A stretch of 64,000 bases of DNA from Pegoplata infirma. Taxonomy: Eukaryota; Arthropoda; Insecta; Diptera; Anthomyiidae. The stretch spans positions 63,496,844-63,560,843 of the forward strand of contig OY992540.1 in NCBI GenBank assembly GCA_963921195.1. Direction: 5' to 3'. The position numbers and the translations under genes were made by a program. Below, piece after piece: positions 31,611 through 42,690 of this stretch. A model generated the notes under the pieces. The model worked only from the letters and a program-made list of their open reading frames with translations, did no database searches and was not told the DNA's origin. Within the stretch, counting starts at the first letter, position 1. Each line of letters begins with the position of its first letter.

Positions 31611-34073
31611 AAAACCAGTGAGAGTGTTAACTTCGGCTGTGCCAAATCTTTTATACCCTCCAAAATGTTAAAAAAAATGGTCAGTGGCGTTTGTTTTTGG
31701 GGGGGGGGGGGTGAGTGGGGGGGGGTCAGTGGGACGTTGAGAGCACCTTCCCATAAATATAACAAATGTTTCATTTATTTAACAAAATTACAAAAAACAT
31801 GTATAAAAGTGTATTTTTTCAGAGATTGGTTCAGTTCTTCAGGGGAACTTTTTTCCCCCTGAGCCGATTTTGCCCATTTACGAACTTAACCTGCCTAGGA
31901 CCATAAGACATATTCATGCCAAATTGCAGGAGGCTACCTCTTTTATTTTGGACTGTATCGTCCCATCTACAGACAGACGGACGGACGGACGGAAATTCAC
32001 AGAATGTCTTAGAATCGATCATGGATCAATAATATATGGGGCATTCCATGTGAAATCGGACACTTTGAAAAACTTTTTTTTTTAGATTTTCCCAATTTGT
32101 TTACAGTTTTTAGTACCCTTCGAAAACTCCTTCGTGGTAAATTTTCAGATTTTTTTGATGACCCGTTCAAAAGATATCGAATTTTTAAAAATTGGTAGTT
32201 TGTTCCTTTACTCAAACTTCTTTTAATCATAACTTCTTCAATAATGGTCCAAATTTCAAATTTTTTTTTTCAAAATTTTTGTTTTTTACGTACTTTAAAA
32301 AAAAAATCCCAAAAAATTCTTAAAAGCGCTCTAGTATGCGATTTTTAAGTTTTAAAATTTAAATCTCATTTTTGAAAATGTTTGTACTCTTCGATTTTTT
32401 TTAAATTTTTTTGTGTAAAACTTCTATCAATTCTACAAATTTTTTGCCCAGGAAGATCGTGGGATAACGATTATTACTATTTTGAAAAATTTTTTGAAAA
32501 AAATTTATTGTAATTTTCCAATTTAAAATCATTTCTACTGCTCCAATGGTGCGTCATAGAGGGGTCCTTTATAATACCGACCCCCATTAATTTTTACGTC
32601 TTAACATTTCTTTGGAACAAACTAATACCCTATCTCCAATTTCTAAGGGGGCTCCCACACAAAACGACATTTTTTAAAATTTGTTCCAACCGCTCTAACT
32701 GCCCTAATAGTGCCCTTAGACCAACAAAATGTATAACTGACCCACAATATTTTTTTAGTCCAAACATTTTCTCTGAACACACCTACCCTCTATCTTTAAC
32801 TGTTAAGGCGGTCCCTATACAATTTTTTTTATTTTTTGTAAATTTGTTTTATTTAATCAGCTTCTACCGGTCCAATAGTGCGTCCGAGAGGGGTCATTAG
32901 TGAGACCGACCCCCATTTATTTTTACCCTACAACATTTTTTCAAAACATACCTACGCCCTATCTCCATTCCCTAAGTAGGCTCCCATACAAAATTACATT
33001 TTTATAAAATTTGCCCCAACTGTTATTTGTATGGGAGCCTACTTAGCGAGTGGAGATATGGCGTAGGTATGTTTTGAAAAAATGTTGTAGGGTAAAAATA
33101 AATGGGGGTCGGTCTCACTAATGACCCCTCTCGGATGCACCATTGGACCGGTAGAAGCTGATTAAATAAAACAAATTTACAAAAAATAAAAAAAATGTAT
33201 GGGGACCGCCTTAACAGTTAAAGATAGAGGGTAGGTGTGTTCAGAGAAAATGTTTGGAATAAAAACATATTGTGGGTCGGTCATACATTTTGTTGCTCTA
33301 AGAGCACTATTAGGGCAGTTAGAGCGGTTGGAACTAATTTTAAAAAATGTCGTTTTGTGTGGGAGCCCCCTTAGAAATTGGAGATAGGGTATTAGTTTGT
33401 TCCAAAGAAATGTTAAGACGTAAAAATTAATGGGGGTCGGTCTTATAAAGGACCCCTCTATGACGCACCATTGGAGCAGTAAAAATGATTTTAAGATTGA
33501 AAAATTACAATAAAATTTTTTCAAAAAATTTTACAAAATAGTAATAATCGTTATCCCACGATCTTCCTGGGCAAAAATTTTGTAGAATTGATAGAAGTTT
33601 TACACAAAAAAATTTAAAAAAAATCGAAGAGTACAAACATTTTCAAAAATGAGATTTAAATTTTAAAACTTTAAAATCGCATACTAGAGCGCTTTTAAGA
33701 ATTTTTTGGGATTTTTTTTTAGAAAGTACGTAAAAAAACAAAAATTTTGAAAAAAAAATTTTAACTTTGGACCATTATTGAAGAAGTTCTGATTAAAAGA
33801 AGTTTGAGTAAAGGAACAAACTACCAACTTTTAAAAATTCGATATCTTTTGAACGGGTCATCCAAAAAATCTGAAAATTTACCACGAAAGAGTTTTCGAA
33901 GGGTACTAAAAACTGTAATCAAATTGGGAAAATCTAAAAAAAAAGTTTTTCAAAGTGTCCGATTTCACATGGAATGCCCCATATACTTTGGCGGGTCCCC
34001 GACCGATATTTCGATGTGTTACACACGGAATGACAAAGTGAGTATACCCCCATACTGTGGTTGGAGGGTATAA
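31611..34073 (+). mobile_element. mini-me/Helentron-like element, subfamily 2, split by a fold-back
   Basis: Left end ccagtgagagtgttaactt with hairpin ttcggctgtgccaaa, taccctccaaaatg, a G-run (31698-31732), body (ttggttcagttcttcagg, gaacttaacctgcctagg), ACAG/ACGG run (31969-31994), core cagaatgtcttagaatcgat, TA run. After the fold-back it resumes with tatactttggcgggtcc and ends gttggagggtataaaa. Confidence 0.9.
32037..33981. mobile_element. 1.9-kb fold-back element inserted in a TA run
   Basis: Ends TGGGGCATTCCATGTGAAAT, perfectly inverted at the right, TA flanks. The two arms (axis near 33010) match almost throughout: gaacgggtcat near 33853 pairs with atgacccgttc near 32158. Each arm carries three diverged modules of about 170 bp with ccgacccccatt and ccctatctcc / ctccca(c/t)a landmarks. 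No transposase. Confidence 0.9.
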
Positions 34074-34186
34074 AAAATTATAAAAAAAAAAGTTTGATGA
34101 AAAAAAAAATTTATGAAAAAATAAATTTGATGGAAAAAAAATTTGGTGGAAAAAAAAATTAATGAAAAACAAAAAAATTTGTGAAA

Positions 34187-34420
34187 AACAATTATGTTAC
34201 TTTTTGTTCACCAGCTGGTGAAAAACGGGTTTATTCACCACGAGGTGAATTATTATCCACGTTACAAACCCAAGTTATTAAAATTTTTGGTTTTAAGAAA
34301 ATGAAAATAGTAATTCTTGTTTTCTTTTTCGTTAATTGTTAGCTTAGCTCAAACTGAGGTGGCGTCCTACAACTTTTTTAAAATTAGACACCAGCCTAAA
34401 AACATTTTCATGTTAAAAAT
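34187..34420 (+). repeat. Dispersed repeat R, copy 3
   Basis: aattatgttac, ttcaccagctggtgaa, ttcaccacgaggtgaa, then ctcaaactgaggtggcgtcc and attttcatgttaaaaataaa. It is directly downstream of a mini-me-like right end plus the same low-complexity tract, as at 20455. Confidence 0.75.
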
Positions 34421-34770
34421 AAATTTTCTATGAAAATTTTTTCTGAATTTAAGAGTTTTGCTATTAACAAATGGTTCGAAAACGTTTATTTCAACAATTT
34501 TGTTTTTATCCTGAAACATTTTCTGTAAGGGTCTAACTTTAATGAAATTACGTCGCGTTTGACAAAAACAATCACATTCAATTTGAAATTTTTGTGTCCT
34601 ATTGATTGAGATACCTCATATAACATAATTTTTTTAATTCTGGTTCGACCCTAAAACAATCATCATCTAACTAATTTAGACAAGTGTCTACGGTCAGTAC
34701 CGTAGTACAAACACAACTAAATATTTCTGAAATACTGATGAAATAGTGTAATTTAAATAATTTATGGTAT
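34421..34770. other. AT-rich intronic sequence
   Basis: No repeat or gene recognised apart from the short palindrome ggtcagtaccgtagtac near 34692. Confidence 0.4.
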
Positions 34771-34779
34771 AGTATTTTT

Positions 34780-34912
34780 TTCCGGTACCCGGATCGGAAG
34801 CGGGAATACCGGTATTCCCGGGAATATATCTAGAACCGGGAAACCGGTACCAGAACCGGGAATACCGGTATTCCCGGGAATACCGAGAACCGGGAAATAG
34901 GGGCACTATTTT
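34780..34912. repeat. GC-rich cluster of CCGGGAATA palindromes
   Basis: Two copies of gggaataccggtattcccg (about 34801-34820 and 34859-34878) plus further accgggaa and ggtaccagaaccggg words. Strikingly GC-rich against an AT-rich background, and each copy is self-complementary. The family is not identified. Confidence 0.8.
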
Positions 34913-35825
34913 AGACTAAATCATATAAATTTATATTAAAAAATTATTTAGACACAACTTGTATTTTTCATTTGTTTTTGGTAACAATCAATAAGTTTAC
35001 AAATTTTCACTTTAATATTATTTTTTGGATTACTTTAATAGAAATTGCATTAGCAAGCGGCAGCTAGTGTTTCAGTCAGACCTTATCCTTATGATAATTG
35101 CATTCAAGCCTTATCTATAATGTCAAACGTGCCTTCTATTGACAAACCCTTGTTTGCAGCAATTAAAATCTGTTTTAAACTTCGTTAGTTAGTTGTTTTA
35201 CCTAAAATTTGATTTTACCTAATTCTGTGTTAATTTTGACTAAAAGACTTCAAATTATATATAACATTTGCTGTTGTCTAACTGTCCATCATCTGTGGCT
35301 GCCTAAAGTCACAAAATGTTGTATTGTACACTTCCACAGTGTTTTCTCCTACTGTTTGATAACTCCCTTTCTCTATGTATCTTTGCTTTGGTTTTGTTGC
35401 CATTTAATGCTGATTACAGTTGGTTCTGGTTATCAAACCATATGAAACCATATCCTAGTTAACTCTGCTTCTGTCTGTTACACTCTACTTTACTTCATTA
35501 CAATCGCTGTATTTTATAGCAGTTGACATTTTATTGTCGTTGACAATAAAGGTTTATATGTCACTTTGTTGTACTTTTATTGTATACAGCGTGTAGTAGA
35601 TGCAGCAATTATTGTTTGTTATTTTTGCTGTCGTTGCTGGTGTCATGTATTTTCGTGTTATTTTTTTATTTGTATATTGTTTTTTTTTTTTTTGAAAGCA
35701 GAGGATTATATAAAAATGATTTAAAGACTGACTTATATAAAGAGATTTAATAGAATTAAAATTTATTTTAGAAACGAGAGGGAATAAAAAAATAAAAAAT
35801 AAAACACATAAAAATATTTTAGTAG
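34913..35825. other. Unique-looking intronic stretch
   Basis: About 900 bp with less extreme AT content, no satellites, TIRs or mini-me sequence. Short frames (35209-35445 on plus, 35554-35829 on minus) have no domain. It could hold regulatory sequence, but nothing specific is visible. Confidence 0.4.
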
Positions 35826-35826
35826 G

Positions 35827-35880
35827 CAAAGACCGACCATATAATACTCTACATCAATTTTCGTCAAATCTTTTTAATTT
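35827..35880 (+). mobile_element. mini-me-like element, subfamily 4, left-end fragment
   Basis: agaccgaccatataatactc then tacatca resembles the start of the complete subfamily-4 element at 53383. Confidence 0.55.
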
Positions 35881-35891
35881 TTATAAAATAC

Positions 35892-36355
35892 ACTCAAAAA
35901 AAATGTAATAAAAAATGCTTATGCATTTTTTTTTGCAATAGCTATCCATTTTGTGGATAGTTCCTTGTGCTGATGTTTGTTCCTAGACCCACCTTCAAGT
36001 ATAACTTTTTGCGCCCAATAACTTTTTGCTCCGACTTAATGACGTTCGAGTGCATGCCTATCTAAATGTTGTACGACTCGTCTTCAATAAAATTTTTAGT
36101 CTTTATTAAGCTAATCAAGTAAAATAATAATTAAAAATAATTTAAAATCGAAAAAAATGTGTGCATGGTCAACATTTTTTTTTGCGATAAAATTTTAACC
36201 CCCAAAGACCCGGGTCAATTTTGTCCGATTTGGCTGACATAGTGTTTTTAAACTAAAACAAACCATAATTTCGAAAAAAAGGTCATTATTTGTGCCACCC
36301 TAATGCATTTATTTTGGAGAAACCCAAAAATCAATATTTTTCAAAAACGCTGATT
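35892..36355. other. Sequence after a lone CACTCAAAA terminus
   Basis: cactcaaaaaaaatgtaata at 35892 matches the ends of the CACTCAAAA elements, but no right end was found. The rest is unassigned. Confidence 0.4.
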
Positions 36356-37640
36356 CTTTTATATTTCCTAAAGAATGGTCCTAGAAACTTGAAATGTGGA
36401 ATGTAAGTTCAGCTCCCGGAATATAGATCCACTAAGGCTGTTTTTTTTTTTGCCAATTTTCAATCAAAGGGGGTAAAAAGGGTAAAAACTCTAATTTTTG
36501 GTACCTTTTATATTTACTTTAAAAATGGTCTTCGAAACTTGAAAATTGTAATGCATGTTCACCTCCCGGAATACAGATCCACTAAGGCTGGATTTTCGCC
36601 AATGATGATGCTAAGGGGGCAAAAAGGGTAAAAAACTGTACTTTTGGTACCTTTTATATTTTCTTAAATAATGGTACTAGAAAGTTGAAATTTGCAATTT
36701 AGGTTCAACTCCCGGAAAAAAGATTCACTAAGGCTGGTTTTTGCCAATGTTGATTCAACGGGGGAAAAATGGGTAAAAAATTGTAATTTTGGTACTTTTT
36801 TATTTACTGAAATAATGGTCATACAAACTTGAAATTTGGATCCTTTGCTGAAAAATAAAAATTTAAAACTTGGATTCTACGGCAAAAACTCAGCCTTAGT
36901 GAATCTTTTTTCCGGGAGGTGAACCTACATAGCAAATTTCAAGTTTCTAGTACCATTATTTAAGGAAATATAAAAGGTTCCAAAAATACAGTTTTTTACC
37001 CTTTTTACCCCCTTAGAGTCGTCGTTGGAAAAAATCCAACCTTAGTGGATCTATATTCCGGAAGGTGAACATACATTCCAAATATCAAATCTATGAGACC
37101 ATTTTTTAAGGAAATATAAAAGGTGCCAAAAATTACAGCTTTTTACCTTTTTACCCCCTTTGAATTAACATTGGCAAAAATCCAGCCTTAGTGGATCTAT
37201 ATTCCAGGAGGTGAACTTACATTCCAAATTTTAACCATTCTTTAAGGAAATATAAAAGAATCAGCGTAAAAGGGGTAAAAAGTGGACTTAAAGTACAATT
37301 CGTTATTTCTTAAAATAATGGGCATAGAAACTGGAAATTTGGAATGTAGAATCCTTCGGTGAAAAAAACATTCTGGAAAAAGTACTTTTTGGAAATTGCA
37401 TTTCATAGGGGGTAAAAGGGGTAAAAATTTTACTTTTGTTATTTTTATATATACAAATAATGATCTTATACACTTGATATTTGGAAATACACTCCTTAAG
37501 TGAAATAAAACATTCTGGAACAAGTACTTTTGGAAAATTCTGTTTCTAAGAGTCATATAAGGGGTAAAGAAAGTTTACTTTTGGTACTTTTTTATATTTC
37601 CTAATATAATTATCCCAGACACCTGAAATTTGAAATGTGT
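36356..37640. repeat. 145-bp tandem repeat block, mixed orientation
   Basis: Units of the family at 940-1858. They are reversed from 36356 to about 36850, forward from about 36860 to 37255, and reversed again from about 37262 to 37640. Landmarks are cacctcccggaat / ttccgggaggtg and ggatctatattcc. It borders the reversed 16-bp array. Confidence 0.85.
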
Positions 37641-37654
37641 AAAATAAACTTTTT

Positions 37655-38640
37655 TAAAAATACCTTTTATAAAAATACATTTTTTAAAAAGTACCATTTA
37701 TAAAAAGTACCTTTTATAAAAAGTACCTTTTATAAAAAGTACCTTTTATAAAAATAACCTTATATAAAAAGTACCTTGTATAAAAAGTAACTTTTATAAA
37801 AAGATACTTTTATAAAAAGTAACTTTTATAAAAAGTAACTTATGTAAAAAGTACCTTTTATAAAAAGGACCTTTCATTAAATATACCTTTTATAAAAAGT
37901 GACTTTTATAAAAAGTGACTTTTATAAAAAGTGACTTTTATTAAAAGGACCTTTCATTAAATGTACCTTTTATAAAAAGTGACTTTTATAAAAAGTACCT
38001 TTTATAAAAAGTACATTTTTTATAAAAAGTACCTTTTATAAAAGGTACCTTTTATAAAAAGTACCTTTTATAAAAAGTACCTTTTATAAAAAGTACCTTT
38101 TATAAAAAGTACCTTTTATAAAAAGTACCTTTTATACAAGTACCTTTTATAAAAGTACCTTTTATAAAAAGTACCTTTTATAAAAAGTACCTTTTATAAA
38201 AAGTACCTTTTATAAAAAGTACATTTATAAAAGTACCTTTTATAAAAAGTACCTTTTATAAAAAGTACCTTTTATAAAAAGTACCTTTTATAAAAAGTAC
38301 CTTTTATAAAAAGTACCTTTTATAAAAAGTACCTTTTATAAAAAGTACCTTTTATAAAAGGTACCTTTTATAAAAAGTTCCTTTTATAAAATAACTTTTT
38401 ATAAAAAGTACCAATTATAAAAGTACCTTTTATAAAAAGTACCCTTTATAAAAAGTACCTTTTATAAAAAGTACCTTTTATAAAAAGTACCTTTTATAAA
38501 AAGTACCTCTTATAAAAAGTACCTTTTATAAAAAGTATCCTTTATAAAAAGTACCTTTTATAAAAAGTACCTTTCATTAGAGGTACCTTTCATTAAAGGT
38601 ACCTTTTATAAAAAGTACCTTTTATTAAAAGTACCGGAAG
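37655..38640 (-). repeat. 16-bp satellite array, inverted relative to the one at 1
   Basis: About 60 copies of aaaaagtaccttttat, the reverse complement of the unit at 1-931, more diverged (gtgac, gtaac and gacc variants), especially at 37655-37990. Confidence 0.95.
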
Positions 38641-38999
38641 TACACTTTTTGGTACTTTTTTATTTCCTGAGGTATAAATAAAACAAACTTTTTTTGTTTT
38701 TTAAATCATTACATTGCACACTGGGCCGAGATGGTAGGTTTTTTGGCCAAAAGTCTCTACAGGTCGTAAATGTTAATCGATTTTGTTGAAATTCAGAATA
38801 TTAGCCTATATTAGGGTAATAAATAAGTGACTTGAAACTTTTTGGAATCGGACCTACAAGGAAACTGTTTCAGGGTGGACACTTAATTTTTAATAAAATT
38901 TACAGATGTTATAGATGAAACAAATGAAGAGAAACTTGTCTTTTGTTTATGTTTTTGAATTGGAGATGGTCTCTGGTCCCATGATTTGCGTGACTCAAA

Positions 39000-39145
39000 A
39001 AACAACGTGATTCACGCGTGAGAGTGAGTGATTTTCACTTAAATCACGTGATATAAAAGTTTTTAAAAATTGAATTGAAAAAAAGTTTAAAAATGACGTG
39101 ATTCACGCGTGAGCGTGAATGATTTTCATTTAAATCACGTGAATA
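39000..39145 (+). repeat. Duplicated CACGTGA-rich segment
   Basis: gtgattcacgcgtgag then gtgattttcacttaaatcacgtga occurs (in pieces) at about 39008-39050 and 39098-39141. It leads into the 177-bp array. Confidence 0.7.
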
Positions 39146-39219
39146 TACCTTTTTCCGAAATATAATTGAAAAAAAGTTTATAAACAATTGAAAAAAAAAA
39201 ATTGTTTTTGTTTTGAAAA

Positions 39220-40880
39220 CCCCCTTTTTATACTCATCGTTATCAAAAGTTCCACGCCCTTTTAAAAAACTGTCTGGGCCAGAATTATCCTTTCTATCCA
39301 CACTTTCCAAAAAAGTTGCCCGCTTGTGCCCGTTTTCAAAAATGGAATTTAAATAAAATTTATAAAAAAATGAAAAAAATTATTTCATTTTTGAAAACCC
39401 CCTTTTAAGAACTCATCGTTATGGAAAGTTCCACGGCCTTTCAAAAAACTGTCTGGACCAGAATTATCCTTTGTATCAGCACTTTCCAAAAAAGTTACCT
39501 GCTTGTGCCCGTTTTCAAAAATTGAATTGAAAACTGAGCTTATAAAAAATTGAAAAAACATTTTGTTTGAAAACCCTCTTTTTAAACTCATCGTCATAAA
39601 AAGTTCCACGCCCTTTCAGAAAACTGTCTGGGCCAGAATTACCATTTTTATCAGCACTTTCCAAAAAAGTTGCCCGCCTGTGCCCGTTTTTAAAAATTTA
39701 CTTCTAATAAGGGCTAATAAAAAATTGGAAAAAATTATTTTTTTTTTCTGAAAACTCCCTTTTTAAACTCATCAAAAGTTCCACGCTCTTTCAAAAAACT
39801 GTCTGGGCCAGAATTATCCTTTTTATCCCCACTTTCCAAAAAACTTTTCCGCTTGTGCCCGTTTTCAAAAATTAAATTGAAACAAGTTTATAAAAAATTG
39901 GAAAAAATTTGTATTTTTTTGAAAACCCCCTTTTTAAAGTTATCGTCATCAAAAGTTCCATGCCCATTCAAAAAACCGTCTAGGCCAGAATTGCTCTTTT
40001 TATCAGCACTTTCCAAAAAAGTTACTCGTCTGTGCCCGTTTTCAAAAAAAAAAATTTACTTCTAATAAGGGCTAATAAAAAATTGAAAAAGTTAGTTTTT
40101 TTTTTTCTGAAACCCCCCTTTTTAAACTCATCAAAAGTTCCACGCTCTTTCAAGAAACTGTCTGGGCCAGAATTAGCCTTTTTTAACCCCACCTTAGAAA
40201 AAACTTACCCGCTTGTGCCCGTTTACACAAATGAGATTAAAATACCAAAAATTAAAAAAAAATAAAAAAATGTTTATGAAAACCCCCTTTTTTAAAACTC
40301 ATTGTGAACAAAAGTTCCACGCCCTTTCAAAAAACTGTTTGGGCCAGAATTATCCTTTTTATTTACACTTTCCAAAAAAATTTCCCGCTTGTGCCCGATT
40401 TCAAAAATTTAATTGAAATAAGAGTTTATAAAAATCTGATTTTTTTTTTGTAAACCGCGTTTTTAAGCCCATCGTTATCAAAAGTTCCACTCCCTTTCAA
40501 AAAACTGTCTGGGCCAAAATTTTCCTTTTTATCCCTTCTATCTAAAAATGTTGCCCGCTTGTGCCCGTTTAGGCAAATGTTATTGAAATATTAAAAATTT
40601 GAAAAAATAAAATATTTTTTTATTTAAACCACTTTTTTAAATTCATCGTTATCAAAAGTTCCACGCCCTTTCAAAAAACTGTCTGGGCCAGAATTATTCT
40701 TCCTATCCACACTTTCCATAATAGTTGCCAGCTTGTGCCCGTTTTAAAAAATGTAATGGAAATAAAATTTAGAAAAAAATTAGAAAAAATATTTTTTTTT
40801 TGAAAACCCGTTTAAAAAAACACTTTTTTTAACTCATCGTTATCAAAAGTTCCACACTCTTTCAAAAAGCTGTCAGGACC
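39220..40880 (+). repeat. 177-bp tandem repeat inside a TIR element
   Basis: About ten copies with landmarks aaaagttccacgccctttca, aaaactgtctgggccagaat and cgcttgtgcccgttttc. The phrase ttccacgcc recurs near 39249, 39430, 39604, 39779, 39956, 40138, 40315, 40486, 40659 and 40848. Open frames in it are shadows of the repeat. Confidence 0.95.
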
Positions 40881-41666
40881 GCCTAACCGGGTAATTATTT
40901 TTTTTTTAATGTATTAAAAACAAATTTTAATACGATAAAAAAAAAATATTTTTCGTGTAACCGGGTTTTTCTCGTAACCGGTTTTTTTTGTATTCGGGTT
41001 TTTGGGTAACCGGGTTTCATTTTATCACGTATTAATATAGAAAAACACTATGTATGTACTTTAGGAAAAACTTGAAAATTGTTAATTCATAAAATTAATT
41101 TAATTCAATAAAAAAGGCTCATTTTAACAACTTTAGACTTGTTCATCTCCCTTTTTATTGATATTATATACGCAGATGAAAAAACGGGCAAAAGCGGGCA
41201 GGTCAGTCTGAAAGCTAGTAAACCAACGAACATTTTGGCATCCTAACTTTTGGATTATGTCGCGGAACATTTTGGAACAACTATATCAAATGGAACAATT
41301 TTTCAAAATTTATATAAAAATATCAAAAATCATCAAAAAAAAAGGGAAAAAGAGCTGTTCATACCCATTTACATGTTGTACTTCCCTTTGTCAAATAAAT
41401 TAATCCCCAAAAAAAAAAAAAACAAGGTCCCATCTTAATAATGTATAAATTTGCTAGCTTTTTTGATTACGGTATATGGAGATTTAAGCATACATATTTT
41501 ATCTTTGATGGATCATTCCAAGAGAACGGGTGTACCGATTTTTACAAAAATTACAGACAAGGTGCAGCAAGTCATACTTAATACAATAGTGCATTCGCTT
41601 TTTTTAATTTAATAATTTTGTTTATTTTAGTTTTGGCCAAAAAAACTACCATCTCGGCCCAGTGTG

Positions 41667-41732
41667 CATTGGTGGAGGGTATTTAAAGATTCGACACAGC
41701 CGAATATAGCTTTCTTACTTGTTTTTTTTATG
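41667..41732 (-). mobile_element. mini-me-like left-end fragment
   Basis: Minus strand: acaagtaagaaagctatatt, hairpin cggctgtgtcga, ataccctccacc. Its body is cut off by the element ending at 41666. Confidence 0.75.
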
Positions 41733-41998
41733 TTTCTTTAAAAATGTTTTATTATTTTTCAAAAAAAAAAAAATTTCGTTAATTTGGTTTCGTAAATTTT
41801 TTTTTCATAATTTTTTTTTTCATAAAATTTTTTTTTTCATCATTTTTTTTTTTTCATTAATTTTTATTTTTTATTCAATTTTTAACATATAATTACAAAT
41901 CATATGCTAAATAAACCTAACCGAGACGGGTGACTCTGACCATTGTCTCGTTGTAGCGAAACAGACCAAGGCCTCTGGTGGGAGGCCTCTTAGACTCA
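41733..41998. repeat. Low-complexity tract and SINE-like flank
   Basis: Runs of T with tcataattttttt words (inverse of the GATGAAAAAAATTT tract) to about 41890, then a non-repetitive segment (41915-41998) that may be the distal half of a tRNA-derived element continuing at 42258. Confidence 0.5.
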
Positions 41999-42000
41999 TA

Positions 42001-42257
42001 TCGTTGCTGCGCCTAAAAATAGAGTCATGTGTTAAAATTTTATTTTTGAAGACTCCAAAGAAACAGCCAAATTTGGTTATTTCGCGGTACTTTTAAAAAC
42101 ATAACGTCACATAAACATTAAACTAATATTATAATTTTCATGTTGATTAAAAGTTGACTTCTAAAAAGTACTGCGAAAGGACCAAAAAAGGCTGTTTCTT
42201 CTGCCTCTTTAAAAAAATTTGAAAAACACATGACTCCATTTTTAGGCGCTGCGACGA
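42001..42257. mobile_element. 257-bp palindromic MITE with TA duplication
   Basis: TCGTTGCTGCGCCTAAAAAT at the left and its near-complement at the right; TA at 41999-42000 and 42258-42259. Inner arms also pair (gaaacagccaaatttgg / ccaaaaaaggctgtttc, tttcgcggtactttt / aaaagtactgcgaaa). Confidence 0.85.
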
Positions 42258-42290
42258 TATGCTAGCACGCTACCAACTAGCGTGCTTGTT
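42258..42290 (-). pseudogene. tRNA-derived SINE-like remnant (5' part)
   Basis: On the minus strand caagcacgctagttggtagc then gtgctagc resembles a tRNA 5' half with box A. It would continue across the MITE into 41998-41915 (tgagtctaagaggcctccca). No good box B was found, so this is tentative. Confidence 0.35.
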
Positions 42291-42397
42291 TTTTTTTTTC
42301 ATTAAAATTTTTTTTCCATCAAAAAAATTTGTTTTTTCATCAACATTTTTTTTTTTTTATAAAAAAACTTTTCTTTCATCAAAAATTTTTTTCAAAA

Positions 42398-42690
42398 ATT
42401 CTTCGGTGCCGAATCTTATACTCTACAAAATATAAAAAAAACTTTTTTGCACTTAAGTAATACACTCATTTACCAAATTTACAGCTCTTTTGGTTTGGAC
42501 TTCAGCTTGCTTTCCACAAACAGATTGTGAATGGAATGGCAAATGAATAAAAAATTTTTTTTTTCAAAAAAAATTTGCTTTGGCACCCAAATCTTCAGAA
42601 AAATATTTCCATGATTTAATGTCTTTGGCAAGAGTACAAAATTCGTAGGCATTTTTTTTATAAAAATTTATAAATTTTGGGGATATTTAT
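42398..42690 (+). mobile_element. mini-me-like element, subfamily 3
   Basis: tcttcggtgccgaatctta, then agctcttttggtttgg, ggcacccaaatcttc, atgatttaatgtctttggca and attcgtaggca correspond in order to the minus-strand copies at 17610 and 29750. The extreme left end is missing. Confidence 0.7.

Larger units (their letters stand above)
38717..41666. mobile_element. 2.95-kb TIR element with 5-bp target duplication, possibly Transib-like
   Basis: Ends CACACTGGGCCGAGATGG, inverted and almost perfect for about 30 bp at both sides; 5-bp direct repeats CATTG at 38712-38716 and 41667-41671. Each end can be read as a heptamer-like CACACTG, a spacer of 23 bases and a CCAAAA-rich segment. Transib elements have 5-bp duplications and a CACAATG-like heptamer, but this heptamer differs. 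The interior is mainly a 177-bp tandem repeat, and no transposase is visible. Confidence 0.7.

Noticed and set aside
39044..40416. Several 60-90 codon frames with a repeated motif
   Set aside because: Translations of the 177-bp tandem repeat; they shift frame from unit to unit.
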